Source of the DNA: Acidobacteriota bacterium
GTDB taxonomy: Bacteria > Acidobacteriota > Thermoanaerobaculia > Gp7-AA8
Assembly: GCA_003222375.1 (NCBI GenBank)
Contig: QHVX01000066.1
Coordinates: forward strand, 1,383 to 28,321
Direction: 5' to 3'
Length of the DNA: 26,939 bases
Part shown: positions 17,297-25,372 of the stretch, piece by piece
Position numbering within the stretch: position 1 is the first letter of the stretch
Layout of the letters: each line of letters starts with the position of its first letter
The notes under the pieces: generated by a model
Seen by the model: only the letters and a program-made list of their open reading frames with translations
Told to the model about the DNA's origin: nothing
The model's database searches: none
Made by a program: the position numbers and the translations under genes

Positions 17297-18745
17297 TTAC
17301 GCCGCCTGCTTTTGAATCTGCTCGGCCTTCGCAACTGCCTCTTCGATCGTGCCGACGTTGAAGAACGCCTGCTCCGGCAACTCGTCGTGTTTGCCTTCGA
17401 CGATTTCCTTGAAGCCGCGGATCGTGTCGGCAATCTTGACGTACTTGCCTTCGAGTCCCGTGAACTGCTGCGCCACGAAGAACGGCTGGGAGAGGAAACG
17501 CTGAATGCGGCGCGCCCGCCCGACGACGATCTTGTCGTCTTCCGACAGCTCGTCGATTCCGAGAATCGCGATGATGTCCTGGAGGTCTTTGTATTTCTGC
17601 AGCACCGCCTGCACCGCCCGTGTGACGTTGTAGTGATCGTCGCCGACGATGCGCGGATCGAGAATGCGCGACGTCGACGCGAGCGGATCGACCGCCGGGT
17701 AAATTCCGAGCTCCGCGATCTGACGCGAAAGAACCGACGTGGCGTCGAGATGGGCGAATGCCGTCGCCGGCGCCGGATCGGTGAGGTCATCGGCGGGAAC
17801 GTAAATCGCCTGGACGGAAGTGATCGAGCCGCGCTTGGTCGAGGTGATCCGCTCCTGCAGCTCGCCCATTTCCGTTGCCAGATTCGGTTGATATCCGACG
17901 GCGCTCGGCATCCGGCCTAACAGCGCCGACACTTCGGAGCCTGCCTGCGTGAATCGGAAAATGTTGTCGATGAAGAGGAGCACATCGCGGCCTTCGGCGT
18001 CGCGGAAGTATTCGGCGACCGTGAGGCCGGTCAGGCCGACGCGAAGTCGTGCGCCGGGCGGCTCGGTCATCTGCCCGTAGATCAATGCCGCTTTCGACTT
18101 CGACGGATCGCCAGGCACGATGACGCCGCTCTCCGCGAACTCGAGCCAGAGGTCATTGCCTTCGCGCGTCCGCTCGCCGACGCCCGCGAACACAGAGAAT
18201 CCGCCATGCGCTTTCGCGACGTTGTTGATCAGCTCCTGAATGAGAACTGTCTTGCCGACGCCGGCGCCGCCGAACAAGCCCGTCTTGCCGCCCTTGGTGT
18301 ACGGCTCGAGAAGATCGATGACCTTGATGCCGGTCTCGAACATCTCGATCTCGGTCGACTGCTCTTCGAACTTCGGCGGCTCGCGATGGATCGGCCATCG
18401 CTCTTTTGACTTGACCTCGCCCTTGTTGTCAACCGGTTCGCCGAGGACGTTGAGGATGCGACCGAGGGTCTGCTCGCCAACGGGGACGGAGATGGGCGCG
18501 CCGCTGTCGATGGCCTTCATGCCGCGAACCATTCCGTCGGTCGGCTTCATCGCGATGCACCGCACCTGGTTCTCGCCGATGTGATTGGCAACTTCGACGA
18601 CGACGTCGATCGGAACTTTCCCGAGCTCGCCCTTATCGACGATGCGGACGGCGTTGTAGATCGCCGGAAGGTGTCCCTCTTCGAATTCGATGTCGACTGC
18701 CGGGCCGATGACCTGAATGACTCTGCCGACTTTTTCCTGAGCCAT
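17297..18745 (-). CDS. atpD: F1Fo ATP synthase beta subunit
   Basis: Catalytic subunit of F1. The 482-residue protein has Walker A GGAGVGKT, Walker B VLLFIDNIFRF, the catalytic GERTREGNDL segment and the DELSEDDKIVV-type loop in the C-terminal domain, where the DELSEED motif family members use to contact gamma is visible as DELSEDD. Full length and uninterrupted. Follows atpG by 3 nt. Confidence 0.98.
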   Translation of the reverse strand: MAQEKVGRVIQVIGPAVDIEFEEGHLPAIYNAVRIVDKGELGKVPIDVVVEVANHIGENQVRCIAMKPTDGMVRGMKAIDSGAPISVPVGEQTLGRILNVLGEPVDNKGEVKSKERWPIHREPPKFEEQSTEIEMFETGIKVIDLLEPYTKGGKTGLFGGAGVGKTVLIQELINNVAKAHGGFSVFAGVGERTREGNDLWLEFAESGVIVPGDPSKSKAALIYGQMTEPPGARLRVGLTGLTVAEYFRDAEGRDVLLFIDNIFRFTQAGSEVSALLGRMPSAVGYQPNLATEMGELQERITSTKRGSITSVQAIYVPADDLTDPAPATAFAHLDATSVLSRQIAELGIYPAVDPLASTSRILDPRIVGDDHYNVTRAVQAVLQKYKDLQDIIAILGIDELSEDDKIVVGRARRIQRFLSQPFFVAQQFTGLEGKYVKIADTIRGFKEIVEGKHDELPEQAFFNVGTIEEAVAKAEQIQKQAA

Positions 18746-18748
18746 GCG

Positions 18749-19609
18749 TTATCCCTCTTGCGCGGCCGCGCCGCTCACGATCTCGATGATTTCCTTGGTG
18801 ATCGACGCCTGACGAATGCGGTTATAGGTCAGCGTCAGATGCGCGATCATGTCCGATGCATTCTTCGTCGCCGCTTCCATCGCGGTCATGCGCGCGCCCT
18901 GCTCCGCGGCCGCTGACTCGAGCAGGATGCGGTAGAGCTGAAACTCGATGTGCTTCGGCAGCAGCTCGCTGAGAATCACGTGCGGCGCCGGCTCGTACAA
19001 GTAATCGACCTCGGTGCCGACTTCGTCCCACGCGCGCTCGATCGGAAGGAGCCGCTCGAGCCGCACGCGCTGCGCGATGATCGATTTGAATTCGTTGTAG
19101 GCGACGTAAACGCCGTCGACTTTCTCGGTGATGAAGTCGTCGATCAGCGTCTTCGCGATTTCCTGAGCCGTCTTGAGCGAAAGAGCCTGAATGGTGTGGA
19201 CCGCTTCGCGGCGAATCGGAATCGTGCGGCGCTTGAAAAAATCGTTCGCCTTTCGTCCGATCGGCACGATCTGCATCGACTGCCAATTCTTTTCGCGAAT
19301 CGCGTTGGTCGCGGCGCGAATGACGTTGGAGTTGAAGGCGCCCGCCAGACCTTTGTCGGCCGTCACAACAACCAGCAAAACGTTGCGCTCGGGTTCGTGA
19401 GCGCGCAGCAGCGGATGTTCGAACTCTTCGACACGCGTGGCGATCGACGAAAGAACTTCTCGGAGCGCCGCAGCGTAGGGTCGGGCGGCGAACATGCGTT
19501 CCTGCGCGCGCCGCAGCTTCGCCGCTGCGACCATCTTCATGGCCTTGGTGATCTGCTGCGTGTTCTTCACGCTGCGGATGCGGCGCCGGATGTCGATCGT
19601 GTTCGCCAT
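18749..19609 (-). CDS. atpG: F1Fo ATP synthase gamma subunit
   Basis: Rotor shaft of F1. The 286-residue protein begins with the conserved IRRRIRSVKNTQQITKAMKMVAAAKLRRAQ helix and ends with the C-terminal helix (MEAATKNASDMIAHLTLTYNRIRQASITKEIIEIVSGAAA), which pack together as the coiled-coil shaft inside alpha3beta3. Its ATG overlaps the atpA stop by one base (TAATG). Confidence 0.97.
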   Translation of the reverse strand: MANTIDIRRRIRSVKNTQQITKAMKMVAAAKLRRAQERMFAARPYAAALREVLSSIATRVEEFEHPLLRAHEPERNVLLVVVTADKGLAGAFNSNVIRAATNAIREKNWQSMQIVPIGRKANDFFKRRTIPIRREAVHTIQALSLKTAQEIAKTLIDDFITEKVDGVYVAYNEFKSIIAQRVRLERLLPIERAWDEVGTEVDYLYEPAPHVILSELLPKHIEFQLYRILLESAAAEQGARMTAMEAATKNASDMIAHLTLTYNRIRQASITKEIIEIVSGAAAQEG

Positions 19610-21147
19610 TACGCTGCCACAACGTCCTTGCGGTCCTTGACGTATTCGCTCTTGAATTCCGTGATCGCGGCTTTCAAATCGTTCGCGAGGGCGTCGTCAA
19701 ACTTCGGGGCCTTCTCGACGCGTCCGATCAGTTCGGCGCGGAAATCGAGCATCCATTGGTGCATGGCGACTTCGAATTCGCGAATGGCGTCGACCTGCAG
19801 GTTGTCGAGGAATCCCTGCGTGCCGGCATACACCGATACGACCTGCAGGCCAACGCGCATCGGTTGATACTGCCCCTGCTTCAGGATCTCGACGAGCCGC
19901 CGGCCGCGATTGAGCTGCGCCTGGGTGACTTTGTCGAGGTCGGAGCCGAACTGCGCGAACGCCGCCAGCTCGCGATATTGCGCGAGATCCAGCCGCAGGG
20001 TTCCCGCGACCGCGCGCATGGCGCGAATCTGCGCCGATCCGCCCACGCGCGACACCGAGATGCCGACGTTGACGGCCGGCCTGACGCCGGAGTGGAAAAG
20101 ATCGGTCTCGAGATAGATCTGACCATCGGTGATCGAGATGACGTTGGTAGGAATGTACGCCGAGACGTCGCCGGCCTGCGTTTCGATCACCGGCAGCGCG
20201 GTCAGCGAGCCGCCGCCCTTTTCGTCGCTCAGCTTTGCGGCGCGCTCCAGAAGTCGCGAATGCAAATAGAAAACATCGCCGGGATACGCTTCGCGTCCGG
20301 GTGGGCGGCGAAGAAGTAGCGAGATCTCGCGATACGCCTGCGCGTGCTTCGACAGATCGTCGTAGATGCACAGCGCATGTTGCTTGTTGTACAGGAAGTA
20401 CTCGCCCATCGCGCATCCGCCGTACGGCGCGAGGTACTGCAGCGGCGCTGGCTCCGAGGCTGACGCGCTGACGACGATCGTGTGATCCATCGCACCGTAG
20501 TCCTCGAGCGTTTTAACGACTTGCGCGACCGTCGATTTTTTCTGACCGATCGCGACGTAGATGCAGATGACGCCCTGACCCTTCTGATTGATGATCGTGT
20601 CGATCGCGATCGCGGTCTTGCCGGTCTGTCGATCGCCGATGATCAGCTCGCGCTGCCCGCGTCCGATCGGGATCATGGAGTCGATCGCTTTGAGTCCGGT
20701 CTGCAGCGGCTCTTTCACCGGCTTGCGATCGACGACGCCCGGCGCGATGCGCTCGATTCCGTAATATTCCGCGGCCTGAATCGGCCCTTTCCCGTCGATC
20801 GGAACGCCGAGCGGATTGACGACGCGGCCGACCACGTTCGGACCAACCGGCACCGACATGATCTTGCCGGTGCGGCGAACCTCGTCGCCTTCCTTGATCA
20901 AGGCCGCTTCGCCGAGGAGAACGACGCCGACATTGTCCTCCTCGAGGTTGAGCGCCAGGCCCACGATGTCGTGCGGAAACTGCACGAGCTCGCCCGCCAT
21001 GACGCGATCGAGTCCGTAGACGCGCGCGATGCCATCGCCGACCGAGACCACCGTGCCGACTTCGGCGACATCGACGCCTTTGCCGATGCCGGTCAGTTGC
21101 TGACGGATGATCTCGGTGATTTCTTCAGCCCTTAAATCAGTCGCCAT
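19609..21147 (-). CDS. atpA: F1Fo ATP synthase alpha subunit
   Basis: Non-catalytic nucleotide-binding subunit of F1. The 512-residue protein has Walker A GDRQTGKT after GRGQRELIIG, and the family signature PAVNVGISVSRVGGSAQ, which contains the arginine finger that completes the beta catalytic site. Full length. The gap to atpH is 6 nt and is strikingly AT-rich (ATATATT), with AGGA upstream of the ATG. Confidence 0.98.
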   Translation of the reverse strand: MATDLRAEEITEIIRQQLTGIGKGVDVAEVGTVVSVGDGIARVYGLDRVMAGELVQFPHDIVGLALNLEEDNVGVVLLGEAALIKEGDEVRRTGKIMSVPVGPNVVGRVVNPLGVPIDGKGPIQAAEYYGIERIAPGVVDRKPVKEPLQTGLKAIDSMIPIGRGQRELIIGDRQTGKTAIAIDTIINQKGQGVICIYVAIGQKKSTVAQVVKTLEDYGAMDHTIVVSASASEPAPLQYLAPYGGCAMGEYFLYNKQHALCIYDDLSKHAQAYREISLLLRRPPGREAYPGDVFYLHSRLLERAAKLSDEKGGGSLTALPVIETQAGDVSAYIPTNVISITDGQIYLETDLFHSGVRPAVNVGISVSRVGGSAQIRAMRAVAGTLRLDLAQYRELAAFAQFGSDLDKVTQAQLNRGRRLVEILKQGQYQPMRVGLQVVSVYAGTQGFLDNLQVDAIREFEVAMHQWMLDFRAELIGRVEKAPKFDDALANDLKAAITEFKSEYVKDRKDVVAA

Positions 21148-21153
21148 AATATA

Positions 21154-21687
21154 TCATCCTAATGAGTCACGAAATCTTTCTATCTTTCCGGAGACAGATG
21201 CGTCGAAGACCTCGCTGCCGATCTTTGCCACGAATCCGCCGATCAACTCCGGATCCGTCTTGATCGACAGTTCGACTTTGCGGCCGGCCTTCTTTTCCAG
21301 CGTGCGGCGAAGCTCCGCCTGTTCCTGCTCGTTCAGCGGCTTGGCCGACCGCACTTCGGCCGCCACGGTGTCGGTCGCCTCGCGGACCATCTCGGCAAGC
21401 GCCTCCACGACGGAGCCGAGGTCATTCATCCGACGATTGCGCGTGAGCACGTCCAGAATCCTGGTTGCCATCGCGGACAGCGCCAGCCGCTTCGCAATCG
21501 TCTCCGTGATCTTCGATTTCTGCGCGTATTCGATTCCCGGATTCGCATACAGCTCCTGCAACTCGGTCGACGACTTGCGCACTTCGTCGAAGCGCGCCAG
21601 CTCGAATCGCAGCGCGTTCGCTTTTTCGGGCGAGCCCGCGACATCCATGATCGCTCGGGCGTATGGCCGTGCGAATCGGCGAATCAA
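21154..21687 (-). CDS. atpH: F1Fo ATP synthase delta subunit
   Basis: Peripheral-stalk subunit joining F1 alpha to the b subunits. The 177-residue protein starts RRFARPYARAIMDVA, the typical N-terminal helix, and ends with the GGFVAKIGSEVFDASVSGKIERF signature of the OSCP/delta family. The start is TTG at 21687, supported by GAGGAGG seven nt upstream and by the TTGA overlap with the atpF stop; no in-frame ATG fits the family N-terminus. Confidence 0.93.
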   Translation of the reverse strand: MIRRFARPYARAIMDVAGSPEKANALRFELARFDEVRKSSTELQELYANPGIEYAQKSKITETIAKRLALSAMATRILDVLTRNRRMNDLGSVVEALAEMVREATDTVAAEVRSAKPLNEQEQAELRRTLEKKAGRKVELSIKTDPELIGGFVAKIGSEVFDASVSGKIERFRDSLG

Positions 21688-22328
21688 GATTGCGCCTCCT
21701 CGACCTGCTTCAAGCTGTCGCGAAAGAGTTTCTGGCGATCGGCGTCGGTCGTCTTCTCGCGAAGGAGCTGCTCCGCGCGCTCGCTGGCAAGCTGCCCGGC
21801 GTATTCGGTCAGCTCGTGGCGTGCATGCTTGAGGCGATTGTCGACTTCTCCCCGCGCGCCGGTGAGTATCTTCTGCGCCTCGGCTTCAGCGGCCGCGATC
21901 AACTCGCGTTTCTGACGTTCGCCCTCCACTTGGGCGCGCTCGCGGATCTGCCGCACTTCGTCTTCGAGCTGCGTTAGGCGCGCCTGGATGTCGGCGGCCA
22001 TCTGATCCGCTTTGGTGCGTCGTTCGCGCGCCTCTTCCGCTTCGTGCTTCACGTGCTCGTTACGAGCGGCCAGCGCGTTCTTGATCGGCTTGCCGACGAA
22101 GTAAATCAGCACGCCCAGAAACGCCACCATGTTCACGAATTTCCAGATCCACGCAGGGATGCCCAGAAATTTGGAGCCTTCATGCTCGGCGCCATGCTCG
22201 GCGTTGGGACGCGCGGCCTCCGACGCTGCTTTCTCCGCGCCGTGCGCGACCGCGTTCGGAGGCTGCGGCTGCTGTCCGAAAGCCGATGCGCAGAATGTGA
22301 TGAACAGCGCAGCGACGAACATCCTCAC
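21684..22328 (-). CDS. atpF: F1Fo ATP synthase b subunit with signal-peptide-like N-terminus
   Basis: Peripheral-stalk subunit. The 214-residue protein begins MRMFVAALFITFCASAFG, a probable cleavable signal peptide, then a polar His/Glu/Ala-rich segment of about 35 residues (AHGAEKAASEAARP, AEHGAEHEG), then the usual b-type membrane anchor (WIWKFVNMVAFLGVLIYFVG), then a long charged coiled coil. The GTG at 22328 has GGGAGG five nt upstream and overlaps the preceding stop as GTGA; an ATG two codons later would also work. Signal-peptide-bearing b subunits are known from memory in some Desulfobacterota and Acidobacteriota. Pairs with the b' gene just upstream. Confidence 0.93.
   Translation of the reverse strand: MRMFVAALFITFCASAFGQQPQPPNAVAHGAEKAASEAARPNAEHGAEHEGSKFLGIPAWIWKFVNMVAFLGVLIYFVGKPIKNALAARNEHVKHEAEEARERRTKADQMAADIQARLTQLEDEVRQIRERAQVEGERQKRELIAAAEAEAQKILTGARGEVDNRLKHARHELTEYAGQLASERAEQLLREKTTDADRQKLFRDSLKQVEEAQS
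21695..21701 (-). promoter_or_regulatory. Shine-Dalgarno GAGGAGG for the TTG start of atpH
   Basis: On the minus strand GAGGAGG is followed by a 7-nt spacer and TTG at 21687. It lies within the last codons of atpF and decides the unusual start codon. Confidence 0.75.
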
Positions 22329-22759
22329 AACGGCCTCCCGAGAATGCGCTCGGCAGCGAGGCGTGCGAGCGATTCGGCGTCGCGCACGATCTTGTCGCGC
22401 GCTTCCTTCACATCACGACTCAGCCGCTGTTCCGCTTCCATGATCAGTTTTCTTGCCTCGGCCGTTGTTCGCTCGACCAGCGATTGCCGATGCACGCCGG
22501 CCTCGGATCGGAACTTATCGCGAAGCTGTGCCGGGTCGCGCTTCGCTTCGTGGAGTCTCTGCTCGATCCGGTTTGTTGCTTCGTTGAACCGGCTCAGCGA
22601 TTGCTCGTACGTTTCCTGAGCCGATCGCGCCTCTGCCTCGCGCGACTCGAGAACATCGTTGATCGGCTTCAAAAAGAATCGCCTGACGATGAAGTACTCG
22701 AGGATGAAGATGACCATCACTGCGAGCAGAGAAAGGTCGGGCATCAGGTTGATTTGCAT
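22325..22759 (-). CDS. atpF': F1Fo ATP synthase b' subunit (second b-type subunit)
   Basis: The 144-residue second peripheral-stalk subunit. One N-terminal membrane span (LSLLAVMVIFILEYFIV) is followed by RRFFLKPINDVLESREAEARSAQE, the conserved b/b' turn, and a long charged coiled coil. It lacks the signal peptide of its neighbour, so the two probably form a b/b' heterodimer. First gene of the synthase operon; subunits a (atpB) and c (atpE) are not beside it and must be encoded elsewhere. Confidence 0.92.
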   Translation of the reverse strand: MQINLMPDLSLLAVMVIFILEYFIVRRFFLKPINDVLESREAEARSAQETYEQSLSRFNEATNRIEQRLHEAKRDPAQLRDKFRSEAGVHRQSLVERTTAEARKLIMEAEQRLSRDVKEARDKIVRDAESLARLAAERILGRPL

Positions 22760-22842
22760 AGCTTTTTTGGAACCGGGAAACGCAGCGGCAGGCTGAAAGA
22801 ACGCCCTTTCCCGAGGCCGCCGCTGTATACCATAAGCGAAAG
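22760..22842. promoter_or_regulatory. divergent intergenic region of the ATP synthase operon and cysteine-cluster gene
   Basis: 83 nt between two divergent start codons must hold the control of both units. It contains a GTATAC palindrome (about 22825-22830) with TATACC/TATGGT-like -10 candidates on either strand, but no convincing -35 box and no good Shine-Dalgarno for b'. I make no specific promoter call. Confidence 0.4.
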
Positions 22843-23397
22843 ATGTCGTACAAGAACATCCTCCAGCGCGCCGATCGGTTTTTTCAGTCGGTCATGGCTG
22901 ATCAGTCGCAGAACCTCCAGTGCGGGCGGGGATGTTCGCTCTGTTGCTACGGGTTGTTCGAGATCGGGGCGGCCGATATTCCGCTCATCGCGGAGGGCCT
23001 GGCGAAACTGCATCCAAAGCGTCGTCAAATGATCGTTCGCAAAGCCGCCGAGATCATGGCGGCGTCACAGCATCCGGCACTCCGCGACAGTTCGCCGGGG
23101 GAGAAGCAGAATTTCTTCGATCGCACGGCCTCGACGCCTTGTCCTAACTTGAACGACGCAGGCGAATGCATGATCTACGAACATCGTCCTCTGGTGTGCC
23201 GCACATTCGGTCTCCCCTTGCGCGACCGCGATCGGTACCTCGGCGACGTCTGCGAATTGAATTTCAACGCTGCCACTGACGAAGAGCGCATGCAGGCTGC
23301 ATGGTATCTGCAGTGGGAGGACGCGCTCGGACCGGAAGACCAATACACGATTCCCGAAGCGATCGTAATCGTCGCGCGCACGCGCGGCTGGCTGTGA
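22843..23397 (+). CDS. YkgJ-type cysteine-cluster protein
   Basis: A 184-residue protein of the CxxxCxxCC family (PF03692 type), thought to bind zinc or an iron-sulfur cluster; the biochemical role is unproven. The first cluster is CGRGCSLCC at about residues 27-35; the second set comprises CPNL, GECMIYEHRPLVCRTFG and a later Cys in GDVCEL. No signal peptide or membrane span. Divergent from the ATP synthase operon; the RDD gene follows 62 nt downstream on the same strand. Confidence 0.9.
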   Translation: MSYKNILQRADRFFQSVMADQSQNLQCGRGCSLCCYGLFEIGAADIPLIAEGLAKLHPKRRQMIVRKAAEIMAASQHPALRDSSPGEKQNFFDRTASTPCPNLNDAGECMIYEHRPLVCRTFGLPLRDRDRYLGDVCELNFNAATDEERMQAAWYLQWEDALGPEDQYTIPEAIVIVARTRGWL

Positions 23398-23402
23398 TCG
23401 GA

Positions 23403-23433
23403 TTTACATTTTCGACGGCGGTCAGATCATAAT
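23403..23433 (+). promoter_or_regulatory. candidate sigma-70-type promoter for the RDD gene
   Basis: TTTACA (23403-23408) and CATAAT (23428-23433) each match the -35/-10 consensus at five of six positions. The 19-nt spacer is longer than the ideal 17. It lies in a locally AT-rich gap just upstream of the RDD gene start at 23460. Confidence 0.35.
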
Positions 23434-23459
23434 ATTCTGCTCTAACGGATTAAGCGCGA

Positions 23460-24155
23460 ATGTATTGCCCCTCCTGCGGCGTGAAGAATGAAGACGACAA
23501 AGGGGAATGCTTTGTCTGCGGGAAGCGACTGCCCTCATCGCTTCTTGTTGACATCCCCGGATCGCCGCAATCCAATCGTCCGAAGTCGGGCAAGGCTCGA
23601 GCGGCAACTTCATCCGACAGCAATGCTGCGCGCCTCGGCGATCGTCTCATCGCGCTGATTCTCGACACGATGTTCATCAGCGCGATCGTGCTGGTGGTGG
23701 CGGCCGCAGTGCTGTCGCGTTGGCCCACCGTTCTTGATTCGCATTCCAACTTGACCCTCGTCGCCGTCAGCGCCGGCATCGTGCTCGTGATCGCGTTCAT
23801 CTATCACTGGCTGCAGGAAGGCGCATTCGGCGCGACGATGGGAAAGGCGATCATCGGCGTGCACGTCACGCGTCAGGGCGGCCTCAAGCCGGGCCTCGGA
23901 CCCTCGGCGATCCGCAATGCGTTCCGGCTGTTAGACGCGCTCCCGTTTTACGTGATCGGATTCTTCGTCGCGCTGTTTTCGCGCGGCCGCCGGCGGCTGG
24001 GCGATTATGCGGCGGGAACGTTTGTTTTGGAGCGGGCCGCCGTTCCGGTCGGCGAACGCATCGCAGTGATCTTTCTGTGGCTCGCCGGAATCACTGCCGC
24101 GGTGTGGGGCGCGTGGTTGCTGCGCCCGACCTGGTTTCAATTCCCGCCGAAGTAG
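23460..24155 (+). CDS. zinc-ribbon / RDD-family membrane protein
   Basis: A 231-residue protein. The N-terminal zinc ribbon MYCPSCG...CFVCG (residues 1-22) is followed by a flexible Ser/Pro-rich linker and an RDD domain: ARLGDRLIALILDTMF carries the Arg-Asp-Asp signature in the first span, then further spans around VSAGIVLVIAFIYHWL, LLDALPFYVIGFFVALF and IAVIFLWLAGITAAVWG. The GATMGKAIIGVHV motif is typical of RDD proteins. Function is unknown; some family members have been linked to ion transport. The stop codon abuts the bactofilin stop on the other strand with no gap. Confidence 0.9.
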   Translation: MYCPSCGVKNEDDKGECFVCGKRLPSSLLVDIPGSPQSNRPKSGKARAATSSDSNAARLGDRLIALILDTMFISAIVLVVAAAVLSRWPTVLDSHSNLTLVAVSAGIVLVIAFIYHWLQEGAFGATMGKAIIGVHVTRQGGLKPGLGPSAIRNAFRLLDALPFYVIGFFVALFSRGRRRLGDYAAGTFVLERAAVPVGERIAVIFLWLAGITAAVWGAWLLRPTWFQFPPK

Positions 24156-24530
24156 TTAAGCCTTGGCGGCGATGTTCGTGACGCTGGCGCCCTTCTTGTC
24201 GCCCATCACGCAGTTGCCCTGAAAAATCGCGCCTTCTTCGATCACAAGCGCGGGCGTGTCGATGTCGCTGTAGACCTTTCCATTTCGGTGAATCTCGACA
24301 CGCTGCGATGCGACGATCTTTCCGATCACAGTTCCGCTGATCGCAATGCGTCCGACGTGAATGTCGCCCTCGATCGTCGCGCTCTCGCCGACGATCAATT
24401 CATTCTTCGATACGATCTTGCCGTTGAAGCGGCCGTCGATCCGCATTGTGTCTTCGAACTCGAGCTCGCCCTTGAAGGACGCACCGCTGTCGAGAAATCC
24501 GTTGAGCTCCCCGTTGCCTTTGCCTTTCAT
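24156..24530 (-). CDS. bactofilin (polymer-forming cytoskeletal protein)
   Basis: A 124-residue beta-helical protein that polymerises without nucleotide. The short polar N-terminus MKGKGNGELNGFLDSGASFKG leads into regular beta-helix repeats (FEDTMRIDGRFNGKI, IVGESATIEGDIHVGRIAISG, VIGKIVASQRVEIHRNGKVYSDI). It overlaps the parB stop as ATGA, so it belongs to the mnmG-rsmG-parAB chain. In Myxococcus xanthus bactofilins scaffold ParABS components; a similar role here is inferred from gene linkage only. Confidence 0.93.
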   Translation of the reverse strand: MKGKGNGELNGFLDSGASFKGELEFEDTMRIDGRFNGKIVSKNELIVGESATIEGDIHVGRIAISGTVIGKIVASQRVEIHRNGKVYSDIDTPALVIEEGAIFQGNCVMGDKKGASVTNIAAKA

Positions 24531-25372
24531 CGTCGCCTCCCGGTCAAATCATCAAAGATGCGCATCAAATCATCCTCGCTTGCGAAGCGAATGTGAATCA
24601 CCCCGCCACGGCGGCGGCGGTTGATCTCGACCTTCGTCCGCAGCGATTTGGTCAGCTTCTCCTCGGCATCGCGGGTAAAGACGTCCTTGGGCTTCTCGCG
24701 TTTTTTCTTCTTCGTGGGCCCCGACGCGAGCATCTCGGCCTGCCGGACGTTCAAGCTGCTCCGCACGATGCGGTCCGCCAGCTTCTCCTGCTTCTTCGCC
24801 GAATCGAGCGAGAGCAGCGCGCGCGCGTGACCCATCGAGAGCTCGCCGGTCGCAAGAAGTTTTTTTACCGGCTCTGGCAACTTCAACAGGCGCAAAAAAT
24901 TCGCGACCGTCGATCGCTCCTTGCCGACGCGCTTCGAGATCTCCTCTTGCGTCAGGCCGAAATCGTCGTGAAGCTGGTGGTAGGCGTTGGCTTCCTCGAT
25001 CGGATTCAGATCTTCCCGCTGGATGTTTTCGATCAATGCAATCTGCAGGGCGTCGCTTTCTTGCAGGAGATCCTTAATTACTGCTGGCAGGCTTGGCAAG
25101 CCCGCTCTCTGTGCGGCCCGGAAGCGGCGCTCGCCTGCGATGAGCCGGTACCGGTTGTCGCTCGTCCGCGTGACAACCACCGGCTGGACGATCCCATGTT
25201 CGAGTACGCTGCGCGTCAATTCGTCGATGGCCTTCTCATCGAATGCCTTGCGCGGCTGATATGGATTCAGCGCGATGCGATCGAGCGGTATCTGCGCCAG
25301 GGCGGCTGCCGGCTCGGCCTTCTGCGGGATCAATGCGCTGAGGCCGCGGCCGAGCGCCTTTTTCTGATTCAT
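24527..25372 (-). CDS. parB: ParB/Spo0J chromosome-partitioning CTPase
   Basis: Binds parS, loads as a CTP-dependent clamp and spreads along DNA. The 281-residue protein has an N-terminal ParA-activating peptide (KKALGRGLSALIP), the CTP-binding domain with GERRFRAAQRAGL and ENIQREDLNPIEEA, the helix-turn-helix LTQEEISKRVGKERSTVANFLRLLKLP for parS, and a C-terminal dimerisation domain ending in IRFASEDDLMRIFDDL. Overlaps parA and the bactofilin gene by ATGA on both sides. Confidence 0.97.
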   Translation of the reverse strand: MNQKKALGRGLSALIPQKAEPAAALAQIPLDRIALNPYQPRKAFDEKAIDELTRSVLEHGIVQPVVVTRTSDNRYRLIAGERRFRAAQRAGLPSLPAVIKDLLQESDALQIALIENIQREDLNPIEEANAYHQLHDDFGLTQEEISKRVGKERSTVANFLRLLKLPEPVKKLLATGELSMGHARALLSLDSAKKQEKLADRIVRSSLNVRQAEMLASGPTKKKKREKPKDVFTRDAEEKLTKSLRTKVEINRRRRGGVIHIRFASEDDLMRIFDDLTGRRR

